Positions 8,311 to 15,698 of a DNA stretch of 33,048 nucleotides are shown piece by piece. The position numbers were made by a program, and so were the translations under genes. The notes below the pieces were generated by a model. That model made no database searches. It was not told the DNA's origin and saw nothing but the letters and a program-made list of their open reading frames with translations. The DNA is from Chloroflexota bacterium (GTDB taxonomy: Bacteria > Chloroflexota > Anaerolineae > Aggregatilineales > Phototrophicaceae): positions 1-33,048 of the forward strand of contig JAPPEU010000036.1 of assembly GCA_028875245.1 (NCBI GenBank), read 5' to 3'. Positions within the stretch are counted from its first letter, which is position 1, and every line of letters starts with the position of its first letter.

Positions 8311-9474
8311 CTACAGCCCTCTGCGCTTTCCATACACCACCCGCCGCAGGAATTTGAGCAGGATCTCCGTGGTCGCTTGATAATCCCTCAGCCGCACATG
8401 CTCATCGGCGGCGTGGGCGACTTCGTAACTGCCCGGTCCGATGATGATCATATCGCCGCGCGCCACCTCCATCAGATGTTTGGCGTCGCTGCCGGGCAAA
8501 TAACCGACCGGTCCCGGGTCGTCCCCGATCACCTCACGGACGCAAGCCATGAATGCGCTGGCGTAATCGGAATCGACGGCGGAATCGAACCAGGGCGAAT
8601 AAACGAACTCGCCGATGTCTGCCGTCGCCGGCGTCAGATCGACCGCTTCGACGACCGCGCGCAATTCCGCTTTGACCGCCGCCGGCGCCTCGCGCGGGAT
8701 CATGCGCCGGTCCAGATAAATCGCGCAGGCATCGGGCACGGCGTTGGCGGTGCTGCCGCCTTCGATCACGCCGATATTGCAGGTGGGCGAGCCGACCACC
8801 GGGTGGACGCGCGCCGCGAGTTCACGATGATAGGCTTGCAGCGCGCTGATGATTTTGGACATCGCCACGATGGCGTTGACGCCGCGGTCGGGGTTGGTGG
8901 CGTGGACCGAAACGCCGGACGCGCGGACGGTGGCGCGCATGACGCCCTTGTGCGCGATGGCGACCTTGTTGCCCGTCTGCTCGCCCACGATGATGAAGTC
9001 GCAGGCGGGCAGATGGCCCGAATCGGCCAGCCACTTGGTGCCCAGCTGACCGCCGACTTCTTCTTCGGCCGCCGCCACCAGGACGAGCGTGCCGGCCAGC
9101 GCTTCCTGCCTCGCCGCGTCCATCATCGCCAGCATCATGGAAGCCAGCGGCGCCTTGTCGTCAATGCTGCCTTTGCCATAGAGCGCGCCATCAAGCACGT
9201 CGCCTGCGTAGGGCTCGACGCTCCATTTTTCCGCTTCGGTCGCGGCGATGGGCACCGTATCGATGTGCGCGTGCAGCATGATGCGCGGCTCGCCCGCGCC
9301 AATTTCGGCGATGGTGTTCAGCGCTTCCGGCTTGGCTTCCGGCGCCAACTGCCGCACCTCACAGCCAATGGCGCGCATCCGCTCGGCGACGAAATCGGCG
9401 ATGGCGCGGGTATCGCCCGGCGGGTTCGGCGACGGGATCTGCACCAGCCGCCGCAAAAGCGTGACGCTGTCCAT
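8311..9474 (-). CDS. M20 family metallo-amidohydrolase (ArgE/DapE-like)
   Basis: The 387-residue product shows the di-zinc M20 sites: LHAHIDTVP (His70, Asp72 near the metal), GKGSIDDK (100-107, bridging Asp105) and AAAEEEVGG (catalytic Glu137, ligand Glu138). A dimerisation-domain insert (HATNPDRGVNAI region) follows. The family hydrolyses N-acyl or N-carbamoyl amino acids and small peptides such as N-acetylornithine and N-succinyl-diaminopimelate. Its ATG directly follows the TAG stop of the VOC gene with no spacer, and AAGGG precedes it, so the two genes are coupled. No signal peptide is present. It may deacylate the product of the cyclic amidohydrolases encoded downstream. No arginine or lysine biosynthetic genes are adjacent to support a classical ArgE or DapE role. 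Confidence 0.88.
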   Translation of the reverse strand: MDSVTLLRRLVQIPSPNPPGDTRAIADFVAERMRAIGCEVRQLAPEAKPEALNTIAEIGAGEPRIMLHAHIDTVPIAATEAEKWSVEPYAGDVLDGALYGKGSIDDKAPLASMMLAMMDAARQEALAGTLVLVAAAEEEVGGQLGTKWLADSGHLPACDFIIVGEQTGNKVAIAHKGVMRATVRASGVSVHATNPDRGVNAIVAMSKIISALQAYHRELAARVHPVVGSPTCNIGVIEGGSTANAVPDACAIYLDRRMIPREAPAAVKAELRAVVEAVDLTPATADIGEFVYSPWFDSAVDSDYASAFMACVREVIGDDPGPVGYLPGSDAKHLMEVARGDMIIIGPGSYEVAHAADEHVRLRDYQATTEILLKFLRRVVYGKRRGL

Positions 9475-9939
9475 CTAAATGCCCTTGACGGATTTATATT
9501 GCTCGAGCTCTTCCGGCGTATAAACCTGCATCAACTCCAGCTCGACGCCGCCCGCTTCCTGCTCCAGAAAGGCGACCCAGCCTTCGGGATGCACGTGGCT
9601 GCCTTTGACCTTGCAAGCCGCGCATTCCTTGAGCGTCGCGCCTTTGGCCTGCGCGTCAGCGAGCGCCTCGTCGATATCCGGCACGGCGTAGCAGATATGA
9701 TGCAAGCCTTCGTAGCCGCGCTCCTTGATCCAGGCGTCATAACGTCCGCCGGCATCCATCGATTGGCAGAGTTGATACTCGACGGCGCCGACATTGAATA
9801 TCGCCGTGACATTGCGCGATTTCTCATAATCATGGATCTCGGCGTCATGCCCGACGCCCAGGAATTCCTGATACTGCCGCAGCGATTGGCGCGCGTCATT
9901 CACGGCGAATGCCATGTGTTTAATATATCTTTCGTGCAT
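9475..9939 (-). CDS. VOC superfamily protein, methylmalonyl-CoA epimerase/glyoxalase-like
   Basis: The 154-residue protein is a single paired betaalpha-betabetabeta VOC module. Metal-ligand candidates are His8 (IKHMAFAV), the His80-His81 pair in GLHHICYAV and Glu135 in GVELELMQ, the pattern of methylmalonyl-CoA epimerase-type members. An AGGAGA lies five bases before the ATG. It abuts the M20 gene with zero spacing. A role as isomerase, epimerase or lyase on an intermediate of the same pathway is likely, but the reaction cannot be assigned. No methylmalonyl-CoA mutase gene is nearby. Confidence 0.8.
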   Translation of the reverse strand: MHERYIKHMAFAVNDARQSLRQYQEFLGVGHDAEIHDYEKSRNVTAIFNVGAVEYQLCQSMDAGGRYDAWIKERGYEGLHHICYAVPDIDEALADAQAKGATLKECAACKVKGSHVHPEGWVAFLEQEAGGVELELMQVYTPEELEQYKSVKGI

Positions 9940-9968
9940 AATGGTCTCCTGTTAATCTGTTTGAATTG

Positions 9969-9995
9969 TGGGCGAGTCACCGCCTCGCCCCTATG
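9969..9995. repeat. Dispersed palindromic repeat copy
   Basis: GGGCGAGTCACCGCCTCGCC followed by CCTA lies between the nitroreductase and VOC genes. It is the same family as 23204-23273 and 28500-28527. A TTGTACAT (minus strand) just beside it resembles the TTGTACAA palindromes at 27109-27140. Confidence 0.6.
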
Positions 9996-10030
9996 TACAA
10001 TTGTTTGATGCGCACTCTGGTCAAGTCCGG

Positions 10031-10570
10031 TCAATCTGAATTGAAGCGTTCCCAATGCGTCAGGTCGCGCCAGCTGATTTTCTTCCAGGCGCGCATGCCC
10101 GGCTGAGCGGCCTCCGCCTTATGGCCGATGCAGATGAACATCTCGGGCGAATAAGCCTCCGGCAGGTTGAGGATCATCTTCACCGCTTCCTTGCTGTAAG
10201 AAGTAACCGGGCCCGACGCCAAACCGAGGGCATGCGCCGCCAGCATCATGGTTTGCGCGGCGGTGCCGATGTCAATCAACAGCGCGCGGTCGGTCGGCGG
10301 CAGATGATGCTCGGCGGCCACCTCCCAATTGGTGCAGATGAGGATCAAGACCGGCGCCTTCTGAAACATGCCCGGCGAAACTAGGCGGATCAATCGGCGC
10401 GTCTCCGCGTCTTCAATGACGATGTAGCGGTTCGGCCGCAGGTTGCCGCCGCTGGGCGCCCAACGCGCCGCTTCCAGGATGGCTTCGATCTGCGCCCGCT
10501 TGACCGGCTCATCACTCATCTGCCGCACAACCCGCCGCGTCCTGATATTCTCCAGCACCGCTTCGCTCAT
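10031..10570 (-). CDS. Nitroreductase family FMN-dependent oxidoreductase
   Basis: The 179-residue protein has the nitroreductase FMN-binding pattern: RRVVR near the N-terminus (12-16), APSGGNLRPNRYIVIED (38-54) and a C-terminal half with GLASGP and a basic tail. Such enzymes reduce nitro compounds, quinones, enones or flavins with NAD(P)H. The start at 10570 has GGAGGA nicely placed and overlaps the stop of the small upstream gene by ATGA, so the pair is translationally coupled. It is the second gene behind the strong promoter at 11009-11037. The substrate is unknown; a redox step in the following catabolic series is possible. Confidence 0.87.
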   Translation of the reverse strand: MSEAVLENIRTRRVVRQMSDEPVKRAQIEAILEAARWAPSGGNLRPNRYIVIEDAETRRLIRLVSPGMFQKAPVLILICTNWEVAAEHHLPPTDRALLIDIGTAAQTMMLAAHALGLASGPVTSYSKEAVKMILNLPEAYSPEMFICIGHKAEAAQPGMRAWKKISWRDLTHWERFNSD

Positions 10571-10890
10571 TCAGGCTCCTCCGATATGGAACTGTGACGC
10601 AGCAAACAGGCGGCGACCGCCCGGCAGCGCTCATCAAGCGCGGCGCTGTAGGCATCGACATCGGACATGACCATGTGCATCTCCGGGATGCGCTCGATGT
10701 TTTCTGTCAAGAACTCAAGAGATGCTTCCGAGGATCTTTCCGCGATCATGCTGCTCAGGCGCTCGGCCGCGGTCAACAGGCGCAAGGGACCATAATGCGC
10801 CGGCTCTTCCATTTGTATGCGCGCCGACGTAATCAGCAATGCCAGGAGCTCAACCGCCTCGCCCTCTTTCAGCACCCAGTTCTCGCTCAT
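10567..10890 (-). CDS. Small conserved protein, DUF6092-like
   Basis: The 107-residue protein begins MSENWVLKEGEAVELLALLI and contains EEPAHYGPLRLLTAAERL, which I associate with the uncharacterised DUF6092 family (from memory). It is predicted all-alpha, without membrane segments or metal motifs. The start at 10890 is chosen over the longer in-frame ATG at 10962 because GGAAGGA lies nine bases upstream. Its last codons overlap the nitroreductase start by four bases (ATGA), so it may be a subunit or partner of that flavoprotein. It is the first gene after the consensus promoter. The function is unknown. Confidence 0.7.
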   Translation of the reverse strand: MSENWVLKEGEAVELLALLITSARIQMEEPAHYGPLRLLTAAERLSSMIAERSSEASLEFLTENIERIPEMHMVMSDVDAYSAALDERCRAVAACLLRHSSISEEPE

Positions 10891-11008
10891 GGTCGATGCT
10901 TCCTTCCGCGCGCATTCGCTGGCGACAGCGGCCTGCTTGACAGCCACATTCGCCTCGGCCAACAGCGCGGATGATCTTCACGATTGTCTACAATCTACAG
11001 GTGGACAG

Positions 11009-11037
11009 ATTATAAGAAGCGCCCATACCCGTGTCAA
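11009..11037 (-). promoter_or_regulatory. Perfect-consensus sigma70 promoter (TTGACA-17 bp-TATAAT)
   Basis: On the minus strand TTGACA (11032-11037) is followed after exactly 17 bases by TATAAT (11009-11014). Transcription would begin near 11002 and read the DUF6092-like gene and the downstream catabolic series, giving a leader of about 110 bases. An imperfect inverted pair, GTCTAC / GTGGAC at about 10986-11006, overlaps the predicted start point and could be an operator. Confidence 0.8.
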
Positions 11038-11115
11038 GCAATCCGGATACTGCCGCAGGGCAATCGCAGCAAAATCATTTCGCGCCCATCGCCACGAAGA
11101 TAGCCTAAATTATGC

Positions 11116-11164
11116 GGGCGATTCACAGCCGCGCGTAGACACAGCGGGTCAATCGCCCCTACAG
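11116..11164. repeat. Dispersed palindromic repeat, long-loop member
   Basis: GGGCGATT (11116-11123) and AATCGCCCCTAC pair as inverted arms around a loop of about 30 bases. The outer arm has the family signature TCGCCCCTAC. It looks like a variant or a degenerate copy. Confidence 0.5.
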
Positions 11165-11336
11165 ATTACGAAAGTTGTGGGGAAAGTAGTTGATTTCAGC
11201 GCCATTTCAATTTGATGCGATTGCCCTGTTTCATCCGCTGTGTCCTCTAAATTCTCGCTGTACAGGTGGTAAAATCTAAATTGCTTTCTCGAATCTATAC
11301 CCGCGATCCTTGGCGACATGACGGAACTGCCACATC

Positions 11337-12368
11337 ATGCTTAAAGTCATTTTGGCCGGTCTCGGCGTTCGCGGGCGGCACTGGGCGCAAGTGATTCAGC
11401 GCTCGAGCCGCGCCCAGCTGTCCGCTCTGGTCGATCCATCGGCGGAAGCCCTGGCTCGCGCGCTGGCCGAGTTCGGCGAGCGCCCCGCTTTCAGCAGCGT
11501 GGCGGCGGCTCTGGACGCGCTGGATGATGTCGATGCGCTCCTGCTTGCCAATCCACCGATGCGCCGCGAAGGCATCATCCGCCTGGCTTGCGCCCGAAAA
11601 CTGCCCCTGCTCATCGAAAAGCCGCTGGCGCTGGAGCTGGAAGAAGCGTCCCGACTGGTGGCGATTGCCGAAGCGGCCGGCGTCTCGCTGATGGTCGGGC
11701 TGAACTTTCGTTATCTGGCGGTCACCCAGGCGATGAGGCGGCTGCTTGCGGAGCGGACCGTTGGCGCGGCCGAATTCGCGCGCTTCACTTACGAACGCTG
11801 GCGCGATGGGCGGCGCGCCGATCTCAACGATTATCCCCTGGTGATGGACCAGCCAATGCTATGGGAGCAATCGATCCACCACTTTGATTTGATGCGTTAT
11901 GTCTATGGGCGGGAGCCGCTTTACGCGCGCTGCCAAACCTGGAACCCGTCCTGGAGCATGTACGCGGGCGATAGCAATGTGGCGGCGCTGTTTGAGTTTG
12001 AAGGCGGCTTGCGCGTGAATTATCAGGGCGTCTGGCAGGGAAATTGGGCGGCGCCCGCCTTCGAATGGCGCAGCGACTGCACAGAAGGTATCATTACCCA
12101 GCGGAAACAATTCGGCGCGCTCTTCTACGCCCGCCGCGATGAGACCGCGTTGACGCCCGTCGCGCTCCCGCCGCATGAACGCTGGATCAGCGAGACGCGG
12201 ACGCTCTTCGACGCCTTCGTCGATCATGTCGTCAACGGCGCAGACCTGCAGTGCAGCGGCCGCGATCATCTGCGTTCGCTGGCCATGCTGGAGGCCTGCA
12301 TTCGCTCCAGCGAGACGGGCAAGCGCGTGCATATCCGCGATGTCCTCCCCGGAACAGGGAAATCGTAA
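11337..12368 (+). CDS. Gfo/Idh/MocA family oxidoreductase (first copy)
   Basis: The 343-residue protein starts with a Rossmann fold, LKVILAGLGVRGRHWAQV, carrying a GxGxxG-like turn at 8-13. The catalytic EKP motif is at 94-96 (LIEKPLAL), and WEQSIHHFDLMRYV (176-189) supplies the active-site histidine/aspartate region of the alpha/beta C-terminal domain. Family enzymes use NAD(P) to oxidise or reduce sugars, inositols or their glycosides. The ribosome-binding site is weak; the ATG at 11337 is the only sensible start before the Rossmann strand. It leads a plus-strand set with the TIM-barrel protein and a second Gfo/Idh gene, suggesting a shared carbohydrate substrate. The two Gfo/Idh proteins differ considerably, so they likely catalyse different steps. 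Confidence 0.88.
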   Translation: MLKVILAGLGVRGRHWAQVIQRSSRAQLSALVDPSAEALARALAEFGERPAFSSVAAALDALDDVDALLLANPPMRREGIIRLACARKLPLLIEKPLALELEEASRLVAIAEAAGVSLMVGLNFRYLAVTQAMRRLLAERTVGAAEFARFTYERWRDGRRADLNDYPLVMDQPMLWEQSIHHFDLMRYVYGREPLYARCQTWNPSWSMYAGDSNVAALFEFEGGLRVNYQGVWQGNWAAPAFEWRSDCTEGIITQRKQFGALFYARRDETALTPVALPPHERWISETRTLFDAFVDHVVNGADLQCSGRDHLRSLAMLEACIRSSETGKRVHIRDVLPGTGKS

Positions 12369-12442
12369 GGGCGATTGACGGTCAGCGTCGGCGGTCAGTG
12401 TCTGCGGCCTGCGCGACCCCATGCTTCGCCCGCCAGCAAGGG

Positions 12443-12467
12443 ACGCAAGACTGCGCTTGCGTACAAT
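12443..12467 (+). promoter_or_regulatory. Possible operator/promoter: 7-bp inverted repeat overlapping a TACAAT box
   Basis: ACGCAAG (12443-12449) and CTTGCGT (12456-12462) form a perfect inverted repeat. Its right end merges with TACAAT (12462-12467), a possible -10 box 21 bases before the TIM-barrel start. No good -35 is visible, so the promoter itself is weakly supported. Confidence 0.35.
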
Positions 12468-12487
12468 AAATCGCTGAAGGACCAAAC

Positions 12488-13867
12488 ATGAGCGAAACAT
12501 TCGTAGGCATTCAAATTGGCGCGATCAGCTTCATCGATGAGGGCGTCGAGACGGTGCTGGACATCCTGCAAGAGAAGGCCGGCGTCAACGCGCTCATGAT
12601 TTCGGCCCTGAGTTGGAGCATCGGCAATGCCGGGCGCGCCGCCTTCGGTTTCCCCGATCATGGCCTTGCGGAAGCCGATAATCTTCGCGGCGGCGCCTTC
12701 TTTGAACCGGACCCGCGCTACTACCGGAAGACTTTCATGAAGCAGTTCGCCGCGCCCGACGAGCTTTACGCCGGCTTCGATGCCCTCGCCGATGTCATAC
12801 CGGCCGCCCGCCAGCGCGGCATCAAGGTATACACCTATTATTGCGAGACATCGAGTTCCGCCATTCGCTCCATCTGGCAGCCTGGCTTTCAGCATTTCCT
12901 CGATCGCGATCATCGGGGGCGGATAGCGACGAGGCCGTCCTTGCTCAATCCCGAATACAGGACTTTCTGGCAGTCGGTATTTGCCGATTGGCTGAACAAT
13001 CATGATCTGCGCGGCATCATGTGGGGCATCGAGCGCCAGAGCCCCTTGATGGATATCTTCCGCGGCGACAGTTCAACCGGCTTCGACGACTATTACATCG
13101 CTGAGGCGCGCAATCGTGGCATTGATGTCGAGCGGGCGATCAGCGGATACTGCGCGATAGACGATCTGCTGCGGCGGGCGCGCAGCGGCGACCGACCGAA
13201 AGATGGTGTCTTCGTCCTGCTCCTGCGGCAACTGCTGCGTTATCCCGAAGTCCTCCTCTGGGAGAAGCTCTGGCTGGAATCGCATCATGGCTTTTACCGC
13301 GAATTGTCAGGCCTGGTGAAATTCTATGATCCGGACTACGAGTTTGGCCTCGGCATTTGGCAGGTCATCAACACCTACAATCCGTATCTGAGGGCGCAGT
13401 ACGATCAGTCCGAATACGCGCCCTACGCCGACTGGATCAAGCCGGTGCTGTATCATACGCCGGCCGGCGCGCGCTTCTCTGAATTTGCCGCCTCCTGGCA
13501 GGGTGGCCCGCTCGCCGACGCCTCGCCCGATGGCGCTTATGACGCGCTGGCGACGGCGCTCGGGCTGGAGCAGTTCATAGCGCCGCGCGACGAGGGCCCG
13601 CTGGCGGGTTTCAAACCGGCCTACGTCAAGGAATGGACCGCCCGGCTGATCGAGGAGACGGGGCTGCCGGTCTATCCCGGAATAGGCGTCGGCGTTGGGC
13701 ATCAGGGCGCGAGCAAGGCGATCACGCCGCAGGAAATCCGCCAAGGGGTGCATGCCGGCTTTGACGGCGGCGCATCGGGCGTCATGATCTCGCGCAATTA
13801 TTCGGAAGCGGAGTTGCGCAATCTGGCGGCGGTAGGCGCCGCTCTGCGCGAGCGTGGATTGATATAG
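12488..13867 (+). CDS. Unrecognised TIM-barrel protein, glycoside hydrolase-like
   Basis: The 459-residue cytosolic protein has no signal peptide and I cannot place it in a named family with confidence. Its pattern of strand-like segments (VNALMISALSWS, IKVYTYYCETSS, LRGIMWGIERQSPL, YEFGLGIWQVINTYNP, LPVYPGIGVGV, GASGVMISRNYSE) suggests a (beta/alpha)8 barrel like those of glycoside hydrolases. Acidic residues near strand ends (Glu in YCET, Glu in GIERQ, Asp in FYDPDYE) are candidates for catalysis. The GAAGGA upstream supports ATG 12488. It lies between two Gfo/Idh oxidoreductases, only nine bases before the second, so it probably acts on the same sugar or glycoside. An isomerase or lyase role is equally possible. 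Confidence 0.6.
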   Translation: MSETFVGIQIGAISFIDEGVETVLDILQEKAGVNALMISALSWSIGNAGRAAFGFPDHGLAEADNLRGGAFFEPDPRYYRKTFMKQFAAPDELYAGFDALADVIPAARQRGIKVYTYYCETSSSAIRSIWQPGFQHFLDRDHRGRIATRPSLLNPEYRTFWQSVFADWLNNHDLRGIMWGIERQSPLMDIFRGDSSTGFDDYYIAEARNRGIDVERAISGYCAIDDLLRRARSGDRPKDGVFVLLLRQLLRYPEVLLWEKLWLESHHGFYRELSGLVKFYDPDYEFGLGIWQVINTYNPYLRAQYDQSEYAPYADWIKPVLYHTPAGARFSEFAASWQGGPLADASPDGAYDALATALGLEQFIAPRDEGPLAGFKPAYVKEWTARLIEETGLPVYPGIGVGVGHQGASKAITPQEIRQGVHAGFDGGASGVMISRNYSEAELRNLAAVGAALRERGLI

Positions 13868-13876
13868 GAGGCGACC

Positions 13877-14944
13877 ATGACGATACGAGTGGGCATTATC
13901 GGCGCCAGTTTCGCGCGTGAGGCCTACCTGCCGGCCCTGCGGACGATTGACGATGTGGAATTGGTCGCCATCGCCAGCGCTAGAATCGAGAGCGCGCGCT
14001 CGGCCGCCCGCGAATATGCCATCCCGCATGCCTATGACGATTGGGAACGCTTGCTCGGCGAGCATGAATTCGACCTGGTTTGCATCGCCACGCCGACCGT
14101 CTTCCACGCGCCGATGACGCTGGCGGCGCTGAAAGCGGGCGCGCACGCGCTCTGCGAAAAGCCGATGGCGCTGAACAGCGACGAATCCGCCGCGATGCTG
14201 GAAACAGCCGAAGCCCTGGAGCTGCTGCATATCATTGGCCATGAGCTGCGTTTCAATCCCAACCGCCGCAAGATCAAATCGCTCCTTGACAGTGGCGCTA
14301 TCGGCCAGCTGCGGCATCTGAATATACAGAGTGTTTCCGCCACCTGGGGCGACCCGGCTTCGCGGCCCGCGGGCGACTGGTGGTCGCGCGAGGAGACGGG
14401 CGGCGGGCGGCTGGGCGCCAGCGGATCCCATCTCATCGACCTGCTGCGCTTTTGGCTTGGCGATATCGGCGCGATCAGCGGGCAAGTGGCGACCATGGTT
14501 CCGCAGCGCGTCGACCGGGAAGGAGGCGCCCCCTGGCTGGCAACGGCGGACGATCAGTTCAGCTTCACGGCCGAGATGCGCAGTGGCGCGCTTTGCTCGG
14601 TCTTCGTCAGTGGCGCCGGCCGTCACGCCAGTGGCACGCAGACGCAAATCTATGGCAGCGAGGGCACAATCATGCTGGCGGACAGCGACGAAAAGCTGCT
14701 GGTCGCGCGCGCGGACGAGGACTTTGAAGATATGTCCCTGCGCGATCGCAATGCCGATCTGCCCGGTATCGGGCCGGGCATTTGGAACGTCTCCTTTGTC
14801 GCCTTGATGGAAGAGCTGACCGCGGCCATTCGTGAAGGCCGTCCCTTGGCCTGGGGCGCGTCCTTCGCCGACGGGCATCAGTGCCAGCTTGCCATGGACG
14901 CTTTGCGCCAAAGCAGCCGTGAACGGCGCTGGATATCGTTGTGA
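13877..14944 (+). CDS. Gfo/Idh/MocA family oxidoreductase (second copy)
   Basis: The 355-residue protein has VGIIGASFAREAYLPAL (5-21) as the dinucleotide-binding turn, the catalytic CEKPMAL (93-99) and GGGRLGASGSHLIDLLRF (175-192) with the active-site His185. TAGGAGG lies ideally before ATG 13877, nine bases after the TIM-barrel stop, so the two are cotranscribed and probably coupled. It belongs to a different branch from the copy at 11337-12368: this one has the long GGGRLGASGSH block common in sugar-phosphate or inositol-type dehydrogenases, the other the WEQSIHH form. NAD(P)-linked oxidation of a hexose, inositol or glycoside is the likely role. Confidence 0.89.
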   Translation: MTIRVGIIGASFAREAYLPALRTIDDVELVAIASARIESARSAAREYAIPHAYDDWERLLGEHEFDLVCIATPTVFHAPMTLAALKAGAHALCEKPMALNSDESAAMLETAEALELLHIIGHELRFNPNRRKIKSLLDSGAIGQLRHLNIQSVSATWGDPASRPAGDWWSREETGGGRLGASGSHLIDLLRFWLGDIGAISGQVATMVPQRVDREGGAPWLATADDQFSFTAEMRSGALCSVFVSGAGRHASGTQTQIYGSEGTIMLADSDEKLLVARADEDFEDMSLRDRNADLPGIGPGIWNVSFVALMEELTAAIREGRPLAWGASFADGHQCQLAMDALRQSSRERRWISL

Positions 14945-14972
14945 CGCCATTCATGCTGCCCCCGCTTCACCT

Positions 14973-14981
14973 TGTTATAAT
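14973..14981 (+). promoter_or_regulatory. Extended -10 promoter (TGTTATAAT)
   Basis: TG-T-TATAAT, a perfect extended -10, lies 31 bases upstream of the Uma2 start at 15013. There is no good -35, which extended -10 promoters tolerate. Transcription would start near 14988. Confidence 0.6.
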
Positions 14982-15012
14982 AGCTTCTCAATAAGTTGCG
15001 CGAGGACGAATC

Positions 15013-15582
15013 ATGGAATTGGAACGCGTCCGTCAAATGACCGTCGAAGAATTCCTGGACTTTGCGGAGAGAAGTGAATACCGGTATGAATACATCAATG
15101 GCGAGCCAATCAAGATGAGTGGTGGAAAGCTGAATCACTTTTTGATCATCGCAAACATCATGAATGCGATCGCGAATCTACTAGCTGATAGGGATTTCGA
15201 TGTGCTCGGCAGTGGCATGCTTGTCAGGGTTGGAGAGGCGAGCCTGGTGGCGCCCGATGTCAGCGTAGTCTCGGGCCAACCCGAAACAGAAGCCGATACC
15301 CGTATTCTGCTCAATCCGATTCTGGTGGTGGAAGTATTATCGCCGTCGTCAATCGACCGTGACCGCGTCCTCAAACGCGAACTCTATGGCGATGTCGCCT
15401 CCATTCAAACCTACCTAGTCGTCGATCAACACCGTGTGCTTGTTGAGTTGTACACACGCGGCGGGACAGGCTGGACCATTCAGCGCTTCTCGGATCTGGG
15501 CGATGAAATTTCGCTCGAAGCGCTGGATTGCCGCCTGCCCTTGAGCGATATCTACCAGCGAATCGAATTTGGCGAGGCTTAG
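15013..15582 (+). CDS. Uma2 family (DUF820) PD-(D/E)XK-type protein
   Basis: The 189-residue protein opens with the family motif RQMTVEEFLDFAER, followed by YEYINGEPIKMSGG (Glu31), VAPDVSVV (Asp82) and LVVEVLSPSS (Glu107). Together these form the restriction-endonuclease-like core of Uma2 proteins. Uma2/DUF820 genes are very numerous in Chloroflexota and Cyanobacteria; the function is unproven, with proposals including nuclease and transposon-related roles. The final catalytic lysine of the motif is not obvious in this copy. GAGGA precedes the ATG, and it has its own extended -10 promoter and a terminator at 15613-15650, so it is an independent unit. Confidence 0.9.
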   Translation: MELERVRQMTVEEFLDFAERSEYRYEYINGEPIKMSGGKLNHFLIIANIMNAIANLLADRDFDVLGSGMLVRVGEASLVAPDVSVVSGQPETEADTRILLNPILVVEVLSPSSIDRDRVLKRELYGDVASIQTYLVVDQHRVLVELYTRGGTGWTIQRFSDLGDEISLEALDCRLPLSDIYQRIEFGEA

Positions 15583-15612
15583 CCGTCTGTCCCGGCTGAG
15601 GGCTAGTGCTTC

Positions 15613-15650
15613 GGAGAGGGCGATTTCTTTAGAACCGCCCTCTCCTCTTT
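15613..15650. terminator. Bidirectional intrinsic terminator between convergent genes
   Basis: GGAGAGGGCG (15613-15622) and CGCCCTCTCC (15636-15645) form a perfect 10-bp stem with a 13-base loop, followed by TCTTT. It sits between the converging Uma2 (plus) and M16 (minus) genes. Confidence 0.7.
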
Positions 15651-15698
15651 ACTGTAACTGCCGCCCGCGATCGGCTCGCAGACGAACAATCGAGTATC

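Larger units (their letters stand above)
10891..11336. other. Divergent intergenic region (446 bp)
   Basis: This gene-free stretch separates the minus-strand catabolic series from the plus-strand Gfo/Idh unit. It holds the minus-strand promoter at 11009-11037, a long-loop palindromic repeat at 11116-11164 and an 8-bp palindrome CTGTACAG at 11258-11265. No convincing plus-strand promoter for the Gfo/Idh gene was found. Confidence 0.6.

Noticed and set aside
8188..10008. Long plus-strand open frame over the M20 and VOC genes
   Set aside because: It is Arg/His/Asp-rich shadow translation with no motif; the opposite strand has strong family matches.
13307..14950. Long minus-strand open frame opposite the Gfo/Idh gene
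   Set aside because: It is antisense to well-supported genes, has unusual composition and no ribosome-binding site.
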